Shown: in pieces, positions 54,182-63,503 of the stretch
Position numbering within the stretch: the first letter of the stretch is position 1
How the letters are laid out: the number at the start of each line of letters is the position of its first letter
DNA from: VXPQ01 sp965116435
GTDB lineage: Bacteria; Bacteroidota; Rhodothermia; Rhodothermales; VXPQ01
DNA: 64,000 nt
Direction of reading: 5' to 3'
Assembly: GCA_965116435.1 (NCBI GenBank)
Contig: OZ220686.1
Location: 248,001-312,000 of the forward strand
The notes under the pieces: model-generated
Seen by the model: only the letters and a program-made list of their open reading frames with translations
Told to the model about the DNA's origin: nothing
Database searches by the model: none
Made by a program: the position numbers and the translations under genes

Positions 54182-54838
54182 ATGACCACTCCATCGTTCA
54201 AATCAGTGGAGAACATGGCGGCTTCGGGGCATGGCGTACGTAACGCGCCCTTCGGGGGGCGACGAGGGGTATGCGGGCGCCGCCGTTTCTCAGTATGTGG
54301 AGCGGGGCTGGCTGTTCTGATACTGGGAGTCGCCGCAGCCAGCCTTGGACCGCCGAAAGCGCACGCCCAGGTGCTGGCGCACGCCGAACCCCGCTTGCAA
54401 CCCGTCCGCCACGCCCCGCTGGAAAATATATCCCGACCGCACGCAAGGCCCCGGTTGTTGCTGCCTCCGGGCGGGCTTGTCATCATGGAAAAACAGCCCG
54501 AATTAATCGGCGGGCTCCGCGAACTCCTCAAGACGGTCCGGTATCCCCCGGAGGCGAAGAAAAACCGTGTCGAGGGCGAAATCCTGGTGTCGTTTGTCGT
54601 CAACGAAGCGGGCCGCGTAGAGCAAGCCGTCATAGAAGAGGGCCTTGACGACGCAATCGACGAGGAAATCCTTCGCGCCGTGCGCCAGGCGCAGTTCGAG
54701 CCCGGCACGCAGACCAGAATGACCCCCGACGGCAATTGGATTCGCAAAACCGTCCCGGTCCGGATGACGCTCCCCTTCACATTTACGTTACATAAGGTCC
54801 CTCTCCCGGAATTGCCCCAAAGGCTCTGGACCTGGTAG
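54182..54838 (+). CDS. TonB-like energy transducer protein
   Basis: A protein of about 218 residues from ATG 54182. A single hydrophobic segment (CGAGLAVLILGVAAASLG, about 42-60) anchors it. A Pro/Arg-rich spacer leads to a TonB C-terminal domain (about 110-205) with YPPEAKKNRVEGEILVSFVV and VEQAVIEEGLDDAIDEEILR. Its usual role is to couple proton motive force to outer-membrane receptors. No exbB or exbD is nearby, and several proteins with this domain have other jobs. The first 40 residues contain no family features. Confidence 0.8.
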   Translation: MTTPSFKSVENMAASGHGVRNAPFGGRRGVCGRRRFSVCGAGLAVLILGVAAASLGPPKAHAQVLAHAEPRLQPVRHAPLENISRPHARPRLLLPPGGLVIMEKQPELIGGLRELLKTVRYPPEAKKNRVEGEILVSFVVNEAGRVEQAVIEEGLDDAIDEEILRAVRQAQFEPGTQTRMTPDGNWIRKTVPVRMTLPFTFTLHKVPLPELPQRLWTW

Positions 54839-54898
54839 CGACCGCCGCGATCCGGCAAGCCGCCCCATCCCCGAACCGTTCACATTCTACCAAAAACC

Positions 54899-56014
54899 AT
54901 GAGCGTTTCCAAAGACAGCGGCGCGAACGCCCGCGCTACGCGCCAGGAAACCGTCCTTATTCTTGCCCTTGCGATGCTGGCGGCGCTGGCCATAAAAATA
55001 CCGGCGCTGTTCGGCCTGTCGCTGGAAGACGGGAACGAAACATTTTACGCCCGCAACATCAGCCTTTTCGCGTTGCCGTTTCTGGCCGGATATTTTGCCT
55101 GGAAACGCGATCTCCCCACGAAAAGCGTCCTCTGGCTCGCGGCGGCGTTCGGCGGGGCTGCCATGCTGGTTAATGCCTTCCCGTTCCAGCCGGAGGGCGA
55201 CACGGAACTGCTCGCTATACTGCACCTGCCCATTGCGCTATGGCTGGCCATCGGCGTTGCCTATGCGGGCGGCGCATGGAGCGAACCCGCGAAACGCATG
55301 GATTTCGTCCGATTTTCCGGGGCCATGTTTTTGTGCTATGTGCTTATCGCGCTGGGGGGCGGCGTCCTGTCCGGCCTTACGATGTTTATGTTTACCGCCA
55401 TCGGCCTGGACCCCGAATGGTTCGTTACAAACTGGATGATCCCGTGCGGCGCCATGGGCGCGGCGCTCGTAAGCGCCTCGCTGGCGGAAACGAAGCAACA
55501 GGTGATGACCCATATCGCCCCGGTGCTAACGCGCCTGTTCACCCCGCTTTTCGCCTTGGTGCTGCTTGTTTTTCTGGGCGCCATGCTATGGACCGGGAAT
55601 ATTTTCGGGATGGAGCGCGAGGCCCTGATCGGGTGCGACCTTTTGCTGGTCGTGGTGCTTGGCCTGCTGCTGTATGCAGCGTCGGCCCGGGACCCGGAGC
55701 AAAAGCCGGGGATATTCGACGGGATGCAACTGGCGCTTGTCGCGCTGGCGCTGATCGTGGACATAGTGGCCCTTGCCGCCATCTCGGCCCGCATATCGGA
55801 GTTCGGATTCAGCCCGAACAAGGTGGCCGCGCTGGGCATGAACCTTGTGCTCCTGGTGAATCTGGCCTGGTCCGCCTGGTTGTATGCGCGTTTTCTGCGC
55901 GGCGCCGGCTCCTTCGCCGCCCTGAAGCGCTGGCAAACCGATTACCTCCCGGTCTACGCGATCTGGGCCGGGATCGTTGCGGTTGCGTTTCCGCCGCTGT
56001 TCGGGTATATATAA
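54899..56014 (+). CDS. Polytopic membrane protein, DUF4153-like
   Basis: A protein of 371 residues with about ten hydrophobic helices. Loops such as YARNISLFALPFLAGYFAWKR, AYAGGAWSEPAKRMDFVRFSG and ALIGCDLLLVVVLGLLLY resemble DUF4153 proteins, but I cannot confirm the family by eye. No catalytic motif is visible. The stop codon TAA (56012-56014) shares its last base with the first base of element copy D. Confidence 0.65.
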   Translation: MSVSKDSGANARATRQETVLILALAMLAALAIKIPALFGLSLEDGNETFYARNISLFALPFLAGYFAWKRDLPTKSVLWLAAAFGGAAMLVNAFPFQPEGDTELLAILHLPIALWLAIGVAYAGGAWSEPAKRMDFVRFSGAMFLCYVLIALGGGVLSGLTMFMFTAIGLDPEWFVTNWMIPCGAMGAALVSASLAETKQQVMTHIAPVLTRLFTPLFALVLLVFLGAMLWTGNIFGMEREALIGCDLLLVVVLGLLLYAASARDPEQKPGIFDGMQLALVALALIVDIVALAAISARISEFGFSPNKVAALGMNLVLLVNLAWSAWLYARFLRGAGSFAALKRWQTDYLPVYAIWAGIVAVAFPPLFGYI

Positions 56015-56190
56015 AGGATGCACTGAGCAAATCCACTTCGATCCGCGGAGAATACGGCGCTTTGCGGCGCCGGGGACGTGAAACGCCCTTCGGGAGGCCA
56101 TGAGGAGTGCGCTGGCTGAGTCATTCCTCGTTATCCGGGGCGCCGCACTATTTGCTTCGTCCTTCCTTGCCCGCGCACACCGCGTTGCCC
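56014..56190 (+). repeat. Dispersed TIR element, copy D (diverged, internal deletion)
   Basis: Starts AAGGATGCACTGAGCAAATCC on the stop codon of the preceding gene, then GTGAAACGCCCTTCGGGAGGC, GTCATTCCTCGTTATCCGGGG and TTTGCTTCGTCCTTCCTTGCC. About 60 bp of the left half and the right terminal repeat are missing compared with copy A. The remaining 135 bp to the DUF1015 start show nothing recognisable. Confidence 0.75.
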
Positions 56191-56325
56191 GGGCGCATTG
56201 TTTTCAGGAGGCGCCGCCCGCCATCGCGTATTCGCTGCGGTTTCACGGCAAGGAAACGGGACATTTCCGAAATTGTGCAGATTCTTTTTTCTGCGCACCG
56301 TATCCGGCCTTCCCCGGCATGTCCC

Positions 56326-57540
56326 ATGGCGACCTTGCACCCGTTTCGCGCGCTCCGTCCCGTTCCCGACAACGCGGCGGACGTGGCTTCCGTACCCTAC
56401 GATGTGGTGGATACAGCGGAGGCCCGCGCCCTCGCCGCCGGACGCCCGCTGAGCTTTCTGCATGTGGTTCGGCCGGAAATAGATCTTCCGACGGATGCGG
56501 ATGAATACGCCCCGGAAACCTATGCCCGCGGCGCCGCCAACCTGCGCGCCCTCGCCGATAGCGACGCCTTCCTGCAGGACCCCGAGCCGTCTGTGTACGT
56601 GTACCGCCTCGAGATGGACGGACATGTGCAAACCGGCGTATTCGGGTGCGTTTCGGTAGAGGAATACGACCAGGGAAGTATCCTGAAACATGAAAAAACG
56701 CGCCCGAAAAAGGAAACGGACCGCGTCCGGCACATCCTCGCGCAACAGGCGCACGCCGAACCGGTCATCCTGACGTATCGAGATACGGAAGCAATCGATG
56801 CCCTTGTGGCGGACGAAACGGGGCGGGCGGCGTGCTACGATTTCACGGCAGAGGATGGCGTCCGGCATACCATCTGGAAAGCGGAACGCACGGATGCGCT
56901 GACGGACGCCTTCCAGGGCGTGGGGCGTTTGTACATTGCGGACGGGCACCATCGGTGCGCGGCGGCCTCGCGTGCGGCGGCGGAACTGCGCGACGCCAGC
57001 GCCGAATACCCGGAAGCCGCGTTCTTCCCGGCGGCGCTGTTTCCCATGAGCACATTGCGCATTCTGGCCTACAACCGCATCGTGCGCACCTTGCCCGCGC
57101 CCGCCGACGAGTTTCTGGGCGTATTGGCCGGGCGTTTCGACCTGTCCCTCGATTCCGGGGAGAAAACCCCTGCGCAGCCGGGCCATGTGTGCCTGTACCT
57201 GCAGGGACGGTGGCATACGCTATCCCTCCCGGAAACCGGACGCCCCGACGTAGCCGACACGCTGGACGTAGCCCGGCTCAGCGAACATCTGCTGGAACCC
57301 GTATTCGGAATCATGGATCAGCGTCTGGACCCGAACATCGACTTCGTGGGGGGCATTCGCGGCGCGGCGGAACTGGAGCGCCTCGTGGACGCCGGGCGGG
57401 CGGAACTGGCTATTTCCATGTACCCGACCCGCGCAGAGGAATTGCTTGCGGTGTCCAATGCGGGCCTGCTCATGCCGCCGAAATCCACCTGGTTCGAACC
57501 AAAACTCCGCAGCGGATTGCTGGTGCACTTGTTCGAATAA
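56326..57540 (+). CDS. DUF1015 family protein
   Basis: A protein of 404 residues. The start LHPFRALRPVP..VASVPYDVVD is typical of DUF1015. Further conserved blocks are FLQDPEPSVYVYRLEMDG, KHEKTRPKKETDRVRH and LYIADGHHRCAAA. Frequently encoded beside serC/serA, as here (serC follows 82 bp downstream), suggesting a link to serine metabolism, but no activity is established. ATG 56326 is used because the upstream frame runs through element copy D. Confidence 0.93.
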   Translation: MATLHPFRALRPVPDNAADVASVPYDVVDTAEARALAAGRPLSFLHVVRPEIDLPTDADEYAPETYARGAANLRALADSDAFLQDPEPSVYVYRLEMDGHVQTGVFGCVSVEEYDQGSILKHEKTRPKKETDRVRHILAQQAHAEPVILTYRDTEAIDALVADETGRAACYDFTAEDGVRHTIWKAERTDALTDAFQGVGRLYIADGHHRCAAASRAAAELRDASAEYPEAAFFPAALFPMSTLRILAYNRIVRTLPAPADEFLGVLAGRFDLSLDSGEKTPAQPGHVCLYLQGRWHTLSLPETGRPDVADTLDVARLSEHLLEPVFGIMDQRLDPNIDFVGGIRGAAELERLVDAGRAELAISMYPTRAEELLAVSNAGLLMPPKSTWFEPKLRSGLLVHLFE

Positions 57541-57622
57541 CGCGCCTTGCCGAACTGCCTTGTCCTGTCGCACGGCTTCCGGGCCTGCGGTTTCCTGATC
57601 ATCCCTTGTCCTGCATTCCGCC

Positions 57623-58693
57623 ATGCGCTTGCATAATTTTTCCGCCGGTCCCGGCGCGCTTCCGGAACCCGTCTTGCTGGAAATAAAAGAGGAACTCCCG
57701 GTCTACGGCGATCTGGGGGCCTCCGTCCTCGAAATCAGCCATCGCTCGGCGGCCTATACGAAGATTGCAGAGGACGCGAAGGAGCGCATTCGGCGTTTGC
57801 TTGGCGTCGGCGAAGCATGGCATGTGCTCTTTTTGCAAGGAGGGGCGTCCATGCAGTTTCACCAGGCGCCGCTGAATTTCCGGGGCGCGGAAGCCTCTGC
57901 GGACTATGTAGTGACCGGACGATGGGCGGCGAATGCGCTGAAGGAAGCGCAGCGAACAGGCAAGGCGCGCGCCGCGGCGTCCAGCGAAGACCAGAATTTT
58001 TCGTACATCCCGGACGTCGGCGCATGGGATATCGATCCCCGGGCGGCGTACCTGCATATCACCTCGAACAACACGGTGGCGGGCACGCAATTTCCAGAAA
58101 TTCCCAAGGTCGCGCCGCCCCTCGTATGCGACGCATCCAGCGACTTTCTGAGTCGCCCGATCGATATGACGAGGCATGCGCTTATCTATGCGGGCGCGCA
58201 AAAAAACATCGGCCCCGCAGGCGCCACCGTGGTGCTCATGCACGACGATTTTCTTGCGCGCCGCAACGCATCGCTGCCGGTGATGCTGGATTACGGAATC
58301 CATGCCGAGAAATTGTACAATACGCCTCCCGTGTTCGCCGTGTACGTCATCGAAAAGGTGCTGGCCTGGCTGGAGGCGCAAGGCGGCCTCGAAGCCATGG
58401 AGGCCATCAACGAGCGCAAGGCGGGCGCCCTGTACGCCCGCATCGACCGAACAGATTTTTACCGCGGCGCCGTGCGCCAGGAGGTTCGCTCGCGGATGAA
58501 CGTAACCTTTCGTTTGCCGACCGAAGCCCTTGAAGCCCGTTTTCTGTCCGAAGCAAACGAACGCGGCCTGCTTGCGTTGAAAGGGCATCGCTCGGTAGGC
58601 GGCATGCGGGCCTCGCTCTACAATGCGTGCGCGGAAGCGTCCGTAGAGGCCCTTATCGCCTTTATGGACGATTTCGAAAGGCAATACGGGTGA
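57623..58693 (+). CDS. serC: Phosphoserine aminotransferase
   Basis: PLP enzyme converting 3-phosphohydroxypyruvate to phosphoserine (also used in pyridoxal synthesis). Length is 356 residues, the family norm. HNFSAGPGALPEPVL starts the protein, LFLQGGASMQF binds phosphate, and Lys194 in GAQKNIGPAG is the PLP Schiff-base lysine. The C-terminal GHRSVGGMRASLYNA carries the substrate Arg. Follows DUF1015. Confidence 0.97.
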   Translation: MRLHNFSAGPGALPEPVLLEIKEELPVYGDLGASVLEISHRSAAYTKIAEDAKERIRRLLGVGEAWHVLFLQGGASMQFHQAPLNFRGAEASADYVVTGRWAANALKEAQRTGKARAAASSEDQNFSYIPDVGAWDIDPRAAYLHITSNNTVAGTQFPEIPKVAPPLVCDASSDFLSRPIDMTRHALIYAGAQKNIGPAGATVVLMHDDFLARRNASLPVMLDYGIHAEKLYNTPPVFAVYVIEKVLAWLEAQGGLEAMEAINERKAGALYARIDRTDFYRGAVRQEVRSRMNVTFRLPTEALEARFLSEANERGLLALKGHRSVGGMRASLYNACAEASVEALIAFMDDFERQYG

Positions 58694-58812
58694 TCGGCGT
58701 ATCCCTTATATTTCATCCCGTGGGTATTTCATCCCTTGATACCTTTGCCTGACTCGAACGCGGCGCAGGCCGCTTGCATGGCGTATATGAGCGCATTTTT
58801 ATTCGAAGGCGT

Positions 58813-59949
58813 ATGGCGTTGACCATTGGGGTTCCCAGGGAGACCGCAGACGGCGAGCGGCGCGTGGCTGTGGTGCCGGAAGTCGCCCGCAAGCTCGCGC
58901 GCGCCGGATTCGAGGTGGTCGTGGAGGCGGGTGCGGGCGAAGCCGCGTACTATCCAGACAATGCATTCCTGGAAGACGGCGCGCAGGTCGGGACGCATAG
59001 CGAGGCGCTGGGCGCGGACATCGTCCTGAAAGTCGCCCCGCCTACGGAATCCGAAATCGGCAAGATGCCCGCCGGCGGAGTGTTTCTGGGGATGCTGGAT
59101 CCGCTGGGGCAACCTGTCCTGGCCCGGGCCATGGCGGCGCGCTCCGTGACGGCGCTCAGCATGGAGCTGGTCCCCCGCATTTCCCGTGCGCAAAAGATGG
59201 ATGCGCTTTCCGCCATGAGCAGCGTGGCGGGCTATGTCGCCGTGCTGCAGGCCGCCGCCGAGTTGCCCCGTTTCTTTCCGCTCCTGACGACGGCGGCGGG
59301 CACAGTGAAGCCTGCCAGCGTGCTGGTGCTGGGCGCAGGAGTAGCCGGGCTGCAGGCGATTGCCACGGCAAGGCGGCTGGGCGCCCGCGTCTCCGCCTAC
59401 GACATCCGGGACGCGGCGCAGGAAGAAGTGCGCAGCCTGGGCGCCCGGTTCGTGGAACTGGCGTTCGAAACGCAGGAAGACGCCGATACGGGCGGGTACG
59501 CCAAGGCGTTGACCGAAGAAAAAGCCGCGCAACAAACCGAGTTGCTCGTGCCGCATATAGGAGCGGCGGACGTGGTGATTTCGACCGCGCTGGTGCCGGG
59601 CCGACCCGCTCCAGTCCTGATCGCGGACAAGGCCCTGCAAGCCATGAAGTCCGGGTCCGTGGTGATGGATCTGGCGGCCCCTGGCGGCGGCAACTGCGCA
59701 GTCACCCGACCGGGCGAAACCGTCCTGTACGGGCACGGCGTACGTATTTTCGGCCCCGTCGATCTTCCGTCCCGGGCGCCGATCGACGCCAGCGCCATGT
59801 ACGCCCGCACCTTGCTTGCCGTCCTCACGGAATTTTCCGACGGCGAAACCTTCCGCACGGATTTCGAGGACGACATTTTCCGGGGCATGTGCGTGACGCA
59901 CGACGGACAGGTCGTGCACGAGCGCATCCGCGCCTTGCTCGAAACATAA
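58813..59949 (+). CDS. pntAA: NAD(P) transhydrogenase subunit alpha 1 (NAD-binding)
   Basis: Domain I of proton-translocating transhydrogenase, 378 residues, cytoplasmic NAD(H)-binding part. N-terminal GVPRETADGERRVAVVPEVA, PRISRAQKMDALSAMSSVAGY, and the Rossmann VLVLGAGVAGLQAIATARRLG. The protein lacks the membrane helices found in E. coli PntA; these are encoded by the next gene, the three-gene layout known from Rhodospirillum and Bacteroidota-type genomes. ATG 58813 directly precedes the conserved start. Confidence 0.95.
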   Translation: MALTIGVPRETADGERRVAVVPEVARKLARAGFEVVVEAGAGEAAYYPDNAFLEDGAQVGTHSEALGADIVLKVAPPTESEIGKMPAGGVFLGMLDPLGQPVLARAMAARSVTALSMELVPRISRAQKMDALSAMSSVAGYVAVLQAAAELPRFFPLLTTAAGTVKPASVLVLGAGVAGLQAIATARRLGARVSAYDIRDAAQEEVRSLGARFVELAFETQEDADTGGYAKALTEEKAAQQTELLVPHIGAADVVISTALVPGRPAPVLIADKALQAMKSGSVVMDLAAPGGGNCAVTRPGETVLYGHGVRIFGPVDLPSRAPIDASAMYARTLLAVLTEFSDGETFRTDFEDDIFRGMCVTHDGQVVHERIRALLET

Positions 59950-59999
59950 GCCCGCCTCGCACGCCCGCCGTTCGCCCTGTTCCCCATCCGGTCCGTTCC

Positions 60000-60323
60000 A
60001 TGCTAAGCAATCTGGTCATATTCGTTCTGGCGGCCTTTATCGGCTTCGAAATCATCAGTAAGGTGCCGCAAACCTTGCACACGCCGCTCATGTCCGGCAC
60101 GAACGCCATCAGCGGCATTACCATTGTGGGCGCACTGGTGGCGACGGGCATGGTGGCCGCCCCCTGGGCCAAATGGATAGGCTTTGCGGCGCTCATCGTC
60201 GCCACGATCAATGTGGCGGGAGGATTTCTCGTCACGGACCGTATGTTGCACATGTTCAAGCCGAAACGGCGGACGCTCCCTGAGAACACCGAGCGTACCG
60301 ATCGCGCCGCCGAAACCTCCTGA
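60000..60323 (+). CDS. pntAB: NAD(P) transhydrogenase subunit alpha 2 (membrane)
   Basis: A protein of 107 residues with three helices. SNLVIFVLAAFIGFEIISKVP and TPLMSGTNAISGITIVGAL are the hallmarks of the PntAB domain, part of the proton channel. It begins 50 bp after pntAA and ends 12 bp before pntB; the frame from 59889 would overlap pntAA and is not used. Confidence 0.95.
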   Translation: MLSNLVIFVLAAFIGFEIISKVPQTLHTPLMSGTNAISGITIVGALVATGMVAAPWAKWIGFAALIVATINVAGGFLVTDRMLHMFKPKRRTLPENTERTDRAAETS

Positions 60324-60335
60324 CGCTTCGTCCCG

Positions 60336-61808
60336 ATGCAAAACGTAATTCTACTGGCGTATCTCGTGGCCGCCGTGCTCTTTATTCTGGGCATGAAGCG
60401 GTTGCAATCTCCGGCGACGGCCCGCACAGGAAACCGGATTGCTGCGCTCGGCATGCTGATTGCGGTCGTAGCGACGCTGTTGCTGCAACGGATTCTTTCT
60501 CCCGTAGAAATGATCGCCGGCTGCGCGATCGGCGCGGCGACGGGCTTCATTCTGGCCCGCCGCGTGGCCATGACCAGCATGCCGGAGCTCGTCGCGGTAT
60601 TCAACGGGTTCGGGGGGCTGGCGTCGGCGCTCGTGGCAGGCGGAGAAATTGCGCGCTACCTCGCCATGGGAACGAGCGAGGGCACGTTCGCCCAGGTCGT
60701 TCAGGCCAGCGCCGCCCTGACGCCGCTGGACGCGCCCGCCGCCATCATCACCGCGCTATGCATTCTGATCGGCGCCATCACCTTTTCCGGGAGTTTTGTG
60801 GCGTTCGGCAAACTGGGGGGGCATCTGAGCGGCAATCCCGTTTCGTTTTTCGGGATGCGCACGCTCACGGCGCTGATCGTGCTGGGCGCGCTGGGGGCCG
60901 GGGGATACCTGATCTATGGCGCCGGGGCCTCCGTTGAAGCCATGGATATGCACGCCATCCTGTGGGGCTCCCTGGCATTGGGCGGTCTGGCGGTGGCGCT
61001 GGGCATTCTCCTGGTCATTCCTATCGGAGGCGCAGACATGCCGGTCGTCGTGGCCCTGCTGAACGCCTATTCGGGGCTTGCCGCCGCGGCCACCGGATTC
61101 ATGCTGGACAACACGGCGCTTATCGTAAGCGGCGCCCTCGTGGGGGCGTCGGGCCTCATCCTGACCTCCATTATGTGCGAGGCCATGAACCGGTCCCTGC
61201 TGAATGTCCTGCTGGGCGGGTTCGGCGGAGACGGCGAGGGGGACGCCCCCGCCGTGGAGGGCGCCCGGGACGACCTGACGGCGCAGGAAACGTCGGTAGA
61301 AGACGTCGCCATACAGTTGCGCTACGCAGAACAGGTGATTGTCGTGCCCGGATACGGCATGGCGGTGGCGCAGGCCCAGCACCAGATCCGCGAGCTGTCG
61401 GATATGCTGCAAGCGCAGGGCGTCACGGTGAAATATGCGATTCATCCCGTGGCGGGACGCATGCCCGGCCATATGAACGTATTGCTTGCCGAGGCCGACG
61501 TGCCCTACGATCAGCTGTACGAAATGGACGACATCAATCACGAATTCGGGATGACGGATGTTTCGCTGGTGATCGGCGCCAACGACGTCGTCAATCCGGC
61601 GGCGCGCACGGACAAGGCCAGCCCCATCTACGGAATGCCCATTCTGGACGTGGATCGTTCCGGCATGGTGGTGGTGCTCAAACGCAGCCTGCGGCCCGGC
61701 TATTCCGGCATCGGGAATATGTTGTTCTACCACGACAACACGCGCATGCTTTTCGGAGATGCGAAAGATTCGCTGGCGAAACTTGTGGCGGCCGTAAAAA
61801 GTACGTAG
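60336..61808 (+). CDS. pntB: NAD(P) transhydrogenase subunit beta
   Basis: A protein of 490 residues. About nine membrane helices (1-275) form the rest of the proton channel. The C-terminal NADP(H) domain III (about 310-490) has VIVVPGYGMAVAQAQHQIRE, VKYAIHPVAGRMPGHMNVLLAEA and GANDVVNPAARTD. It ends with KRSLRPGYSGIGN. With pntAA and pntAB it makes a complete H+-pumping transhydrogenase for NADPH supply. Confidence 0.97.
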   Translation: MQNVILLAYLVAAVLFILGMKRLQSPATARTGNRIAALGMLIAVVATLLLQRILSPVEMIAGCAIGAATGFILARRVAMTSMPELVAVFNGFGGLASALVAGGEIARYLAMGTSEGTFAQVVQASAALTPLDAPAAIITALCILIGAITFSGSFVAFGKLGGHLSGNPVSFFGMRTLTALIVLGALGAGGYLIYGAGASVEAMDMHAILWGSLALGGLAVALGILLVIPIGGADMPVVVALLNAYSGLAAAATGFMLDNTALIVSGALVGASGLILTSIMCEAMNRSLLNVLLGGFGGDGEGDAPAVEGARDDLTAQETSVEDVAIQLRYAEQVIVVPGYGMAVAQAQHQIRELSDMLQAQGVTVKYAIHPVAGRMPGHMNVLLAEADVPYDQLYEMDDINHEFGMTDVSLVIGANDVVNPAARTDKASPIYGMPILDVDRSGMVVVLKRSLRPGYSGIGNMLFYHDNTRMLFGDAKDSLAKLVAAVKST

Positions 61809-61817
61809 CGCCGCCGA

Positions 61818-62552
61818 TTATTCCAGAAAATCCAGGCGCTCCATAACCGGTTGAAGCGCGTCCCAGACATGCTCGGCGACGATCCGGTGCCCCGCCTCGT
61901 TGGGATGAATCCCGTCCGCCTGCATGAGCGAATCCACGCCGCCTACGCCTTCCAGCAGGAACGGAATGAGGTGGGCCTGCTCCCCGGCAGCGAGCGTCGG
62001 GTAGACATTCTGGAAATCCCGCGCGTACTCCGGCCCGAGGTTCGGCGGAATCTGCATGCCGGCGAGAACAATTTCCATCGTCGGATTCGCCGCCCGGGCC
62101 TTGTCCATGATGGCGCGCAGGTTGCGCTGCGTAACATCGACCGGGATGCCTCGTAAACCATCGTTGCCGCCCAACTCCAGCACGAGGACGTCCACCGCAT
62201 GTCGTTGCAGATACCAGTCGATCCGCCGCAACCCGCCGGCGCTGGTTTCCCCGCTCAATCCTGCATTGATCACCTGCGCATTCCACCCCAGCGAATCCAT
62301 GCGATGTCGTATGAGGGCGGGAAAGGCGTCGGCGGGATCGACGCCCGCGCCCGCAGACAAACTGTTTCCCAGAAAAAGAAGGACCGCATCCGGGCCGGGG
62401 GACGAGGCCTCGCCTTCCGCGTTGCGCCCGGCGGTCAGCGAATCCGCGCCGCTCTCAGGAAGCGCAGGGAGCGCCGGAGGGCCGCTGCGAGACCCGCAGC
62501 CCAGGCACAGAACAGGAATGCATGCAAGAAGGTATAGTCTGCCGACGCCCAT
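61818..62552 (-). CDS. SGNH/GDSL arylesterase-lysophospholipase, lipoprotein
   Basis: TesA-like esterase of 244 residues. Block I LFLGNSLSAGAGV (nucleophile Ser), block III ELGGNDGLRG (Gly, Asn) and block V DGIHPNEAGH (Asp, His) are complete. The N-terminus from ATG 62552 is a lipoprotein signal (LLACIPVLCLGCGS, lipidated Cys about residue 19), so the enzyme is probably envelope-bound. It is divergent from an ybbA-type ABC gene, as in the tesA-ybbA-ybbP cluster of many bacteria. Confidence 0.9.
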   Translation of the reverse strand: MGVGRLYLLACIPVLCLGCGSRSGPPALPALPESGADSLTAGRNAEGEASSPGPDAVLLFLGNSLSAGAGVDPADAFPALIRHRMDSLGWNAQVINAGLSGETSAGGLRRIDWYLQRHAVDVLVLELGGNDGLRGIPVDVTQRNLRAIMDKARAANPTMEIVLAGMQIPPNLGPEYARDFQNVYPTLAAGEQAHLIPFLLEGVGGVDSLMQADGIHPNEAGHRIVAEHVWDALQPVMERLDFLE

Positions 62553-62793
62553 AGCGTACCGAACATAGTGTAAAGAACGCATAGTAAACAACAGGGTAAA
62601 CAGCAGAGAATAAACAACACCGCGTACAGAACACGCGCCGCCGCAACCGTGCAAAGCCGCCGGCGCCCGCCTCATGCAACGTGCCGCGAATTTCGCGTTC
62701 GATGCGGGACGGACCTTATCGCGAAGCCCCCCTGAGGATGCCCTGATGGCAACAAACCCCCGGAAACGAACGCCGGTTTCAGAAAAATAGCGC

Positions 62794-63486
62794 ATGGCCC
62801 CCATTCTTTCCGTTCGCCATCTCACGAAGACCTACCGGAGCGGCAAGCGCTCGCTCACGGTGCTGCACGATGTATCCTTCGACCTGCATCCCGGGGAAAC
62901 CTGCGCGGTGGCGGGCCCCTCCGGCTCCGGCAAAACCACCCTGCTGGGCCTGTGCGCCGGGCTGGACCGGGCTACGGCGGGCAGCGTGGATGTATCCGGC
63001 CGGCGCCTGAACGCCCTGTCGGAAGATGCGCTGGCAAGGCTGCGCAACCGGACCGTCGGATTCATTTTCCAGACATTCCAACTGATCCCTGCCTTGACGG
63101 CGCTGGAAAATGTGATGGTTCCGGCGGAATTGCGGGGCGACAAAGGGGCGCGGGCGCGGGCAACCCGGCTCCTGGAGCAAGTGGGGCTTGGCGAGCGGCT
63201 GTCCCATTACCCCGCGCAGTTGTCCGGCGGCGAACAGCAGCGCGTAGCGATCGCGCGGGCGTTCGTGAACCGGCCCGCCCTGTTATTCGCCGACGAACCC
63301 ACGGGCAACCTCGATACAGAAACGGGCGCGACCATCGAAGAGCTGGTGTTTGACCTGAACGAGACCGCAGGAACCGCGCTGCTCCTCGTTACGCACAACC
63401 ACGAATTGGCGCAGCGCACCGGACGCATCATCCGGCTTCGCGGCGGCCATGTGGTTTCCGATATCGCGACGAAACCCGCCTTATAG
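62794..63486 (+). CDS. ybbA: ABC transporter ATP-binding protein, YbbA/LolD type
   Basis: ATPase of 230 residues. Walker A GPSGSGKTT (about 41-49), Q-loop FIFQTFQLIPALTALENV, signature LSGGEQQRVAIARA, Walker B LLFADEPTGNLD and the switch His in VTHNHELA are all present. The permease gene starts 17 bp downstream. The class works with FtsX/MacB-like permeases, not classical importers. Confidence 0.94.
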   Translation: MAPILSVRHLTKTYRSGKRSLTVLHDVSFDLHPGETCAVAGPSGSGKTTLLGLCAGLDRATAGSVDVSGRRLNALSEDALARLRNRTVGFIFQTFQLIPALTALENVMVPAELRGDKGARARATRLLEQVGLGERLSHYPAQLSGGEQQRVAIARAFVNRPALLFADEPTGNLDTETGATIEELVFDLNETAGTALLLVTHNHELAQRTGRIIRLRGGHVVSDIATKPAL

Positions 63487-63503
63487 CAGCCCGCGCGCAT
63501 ACG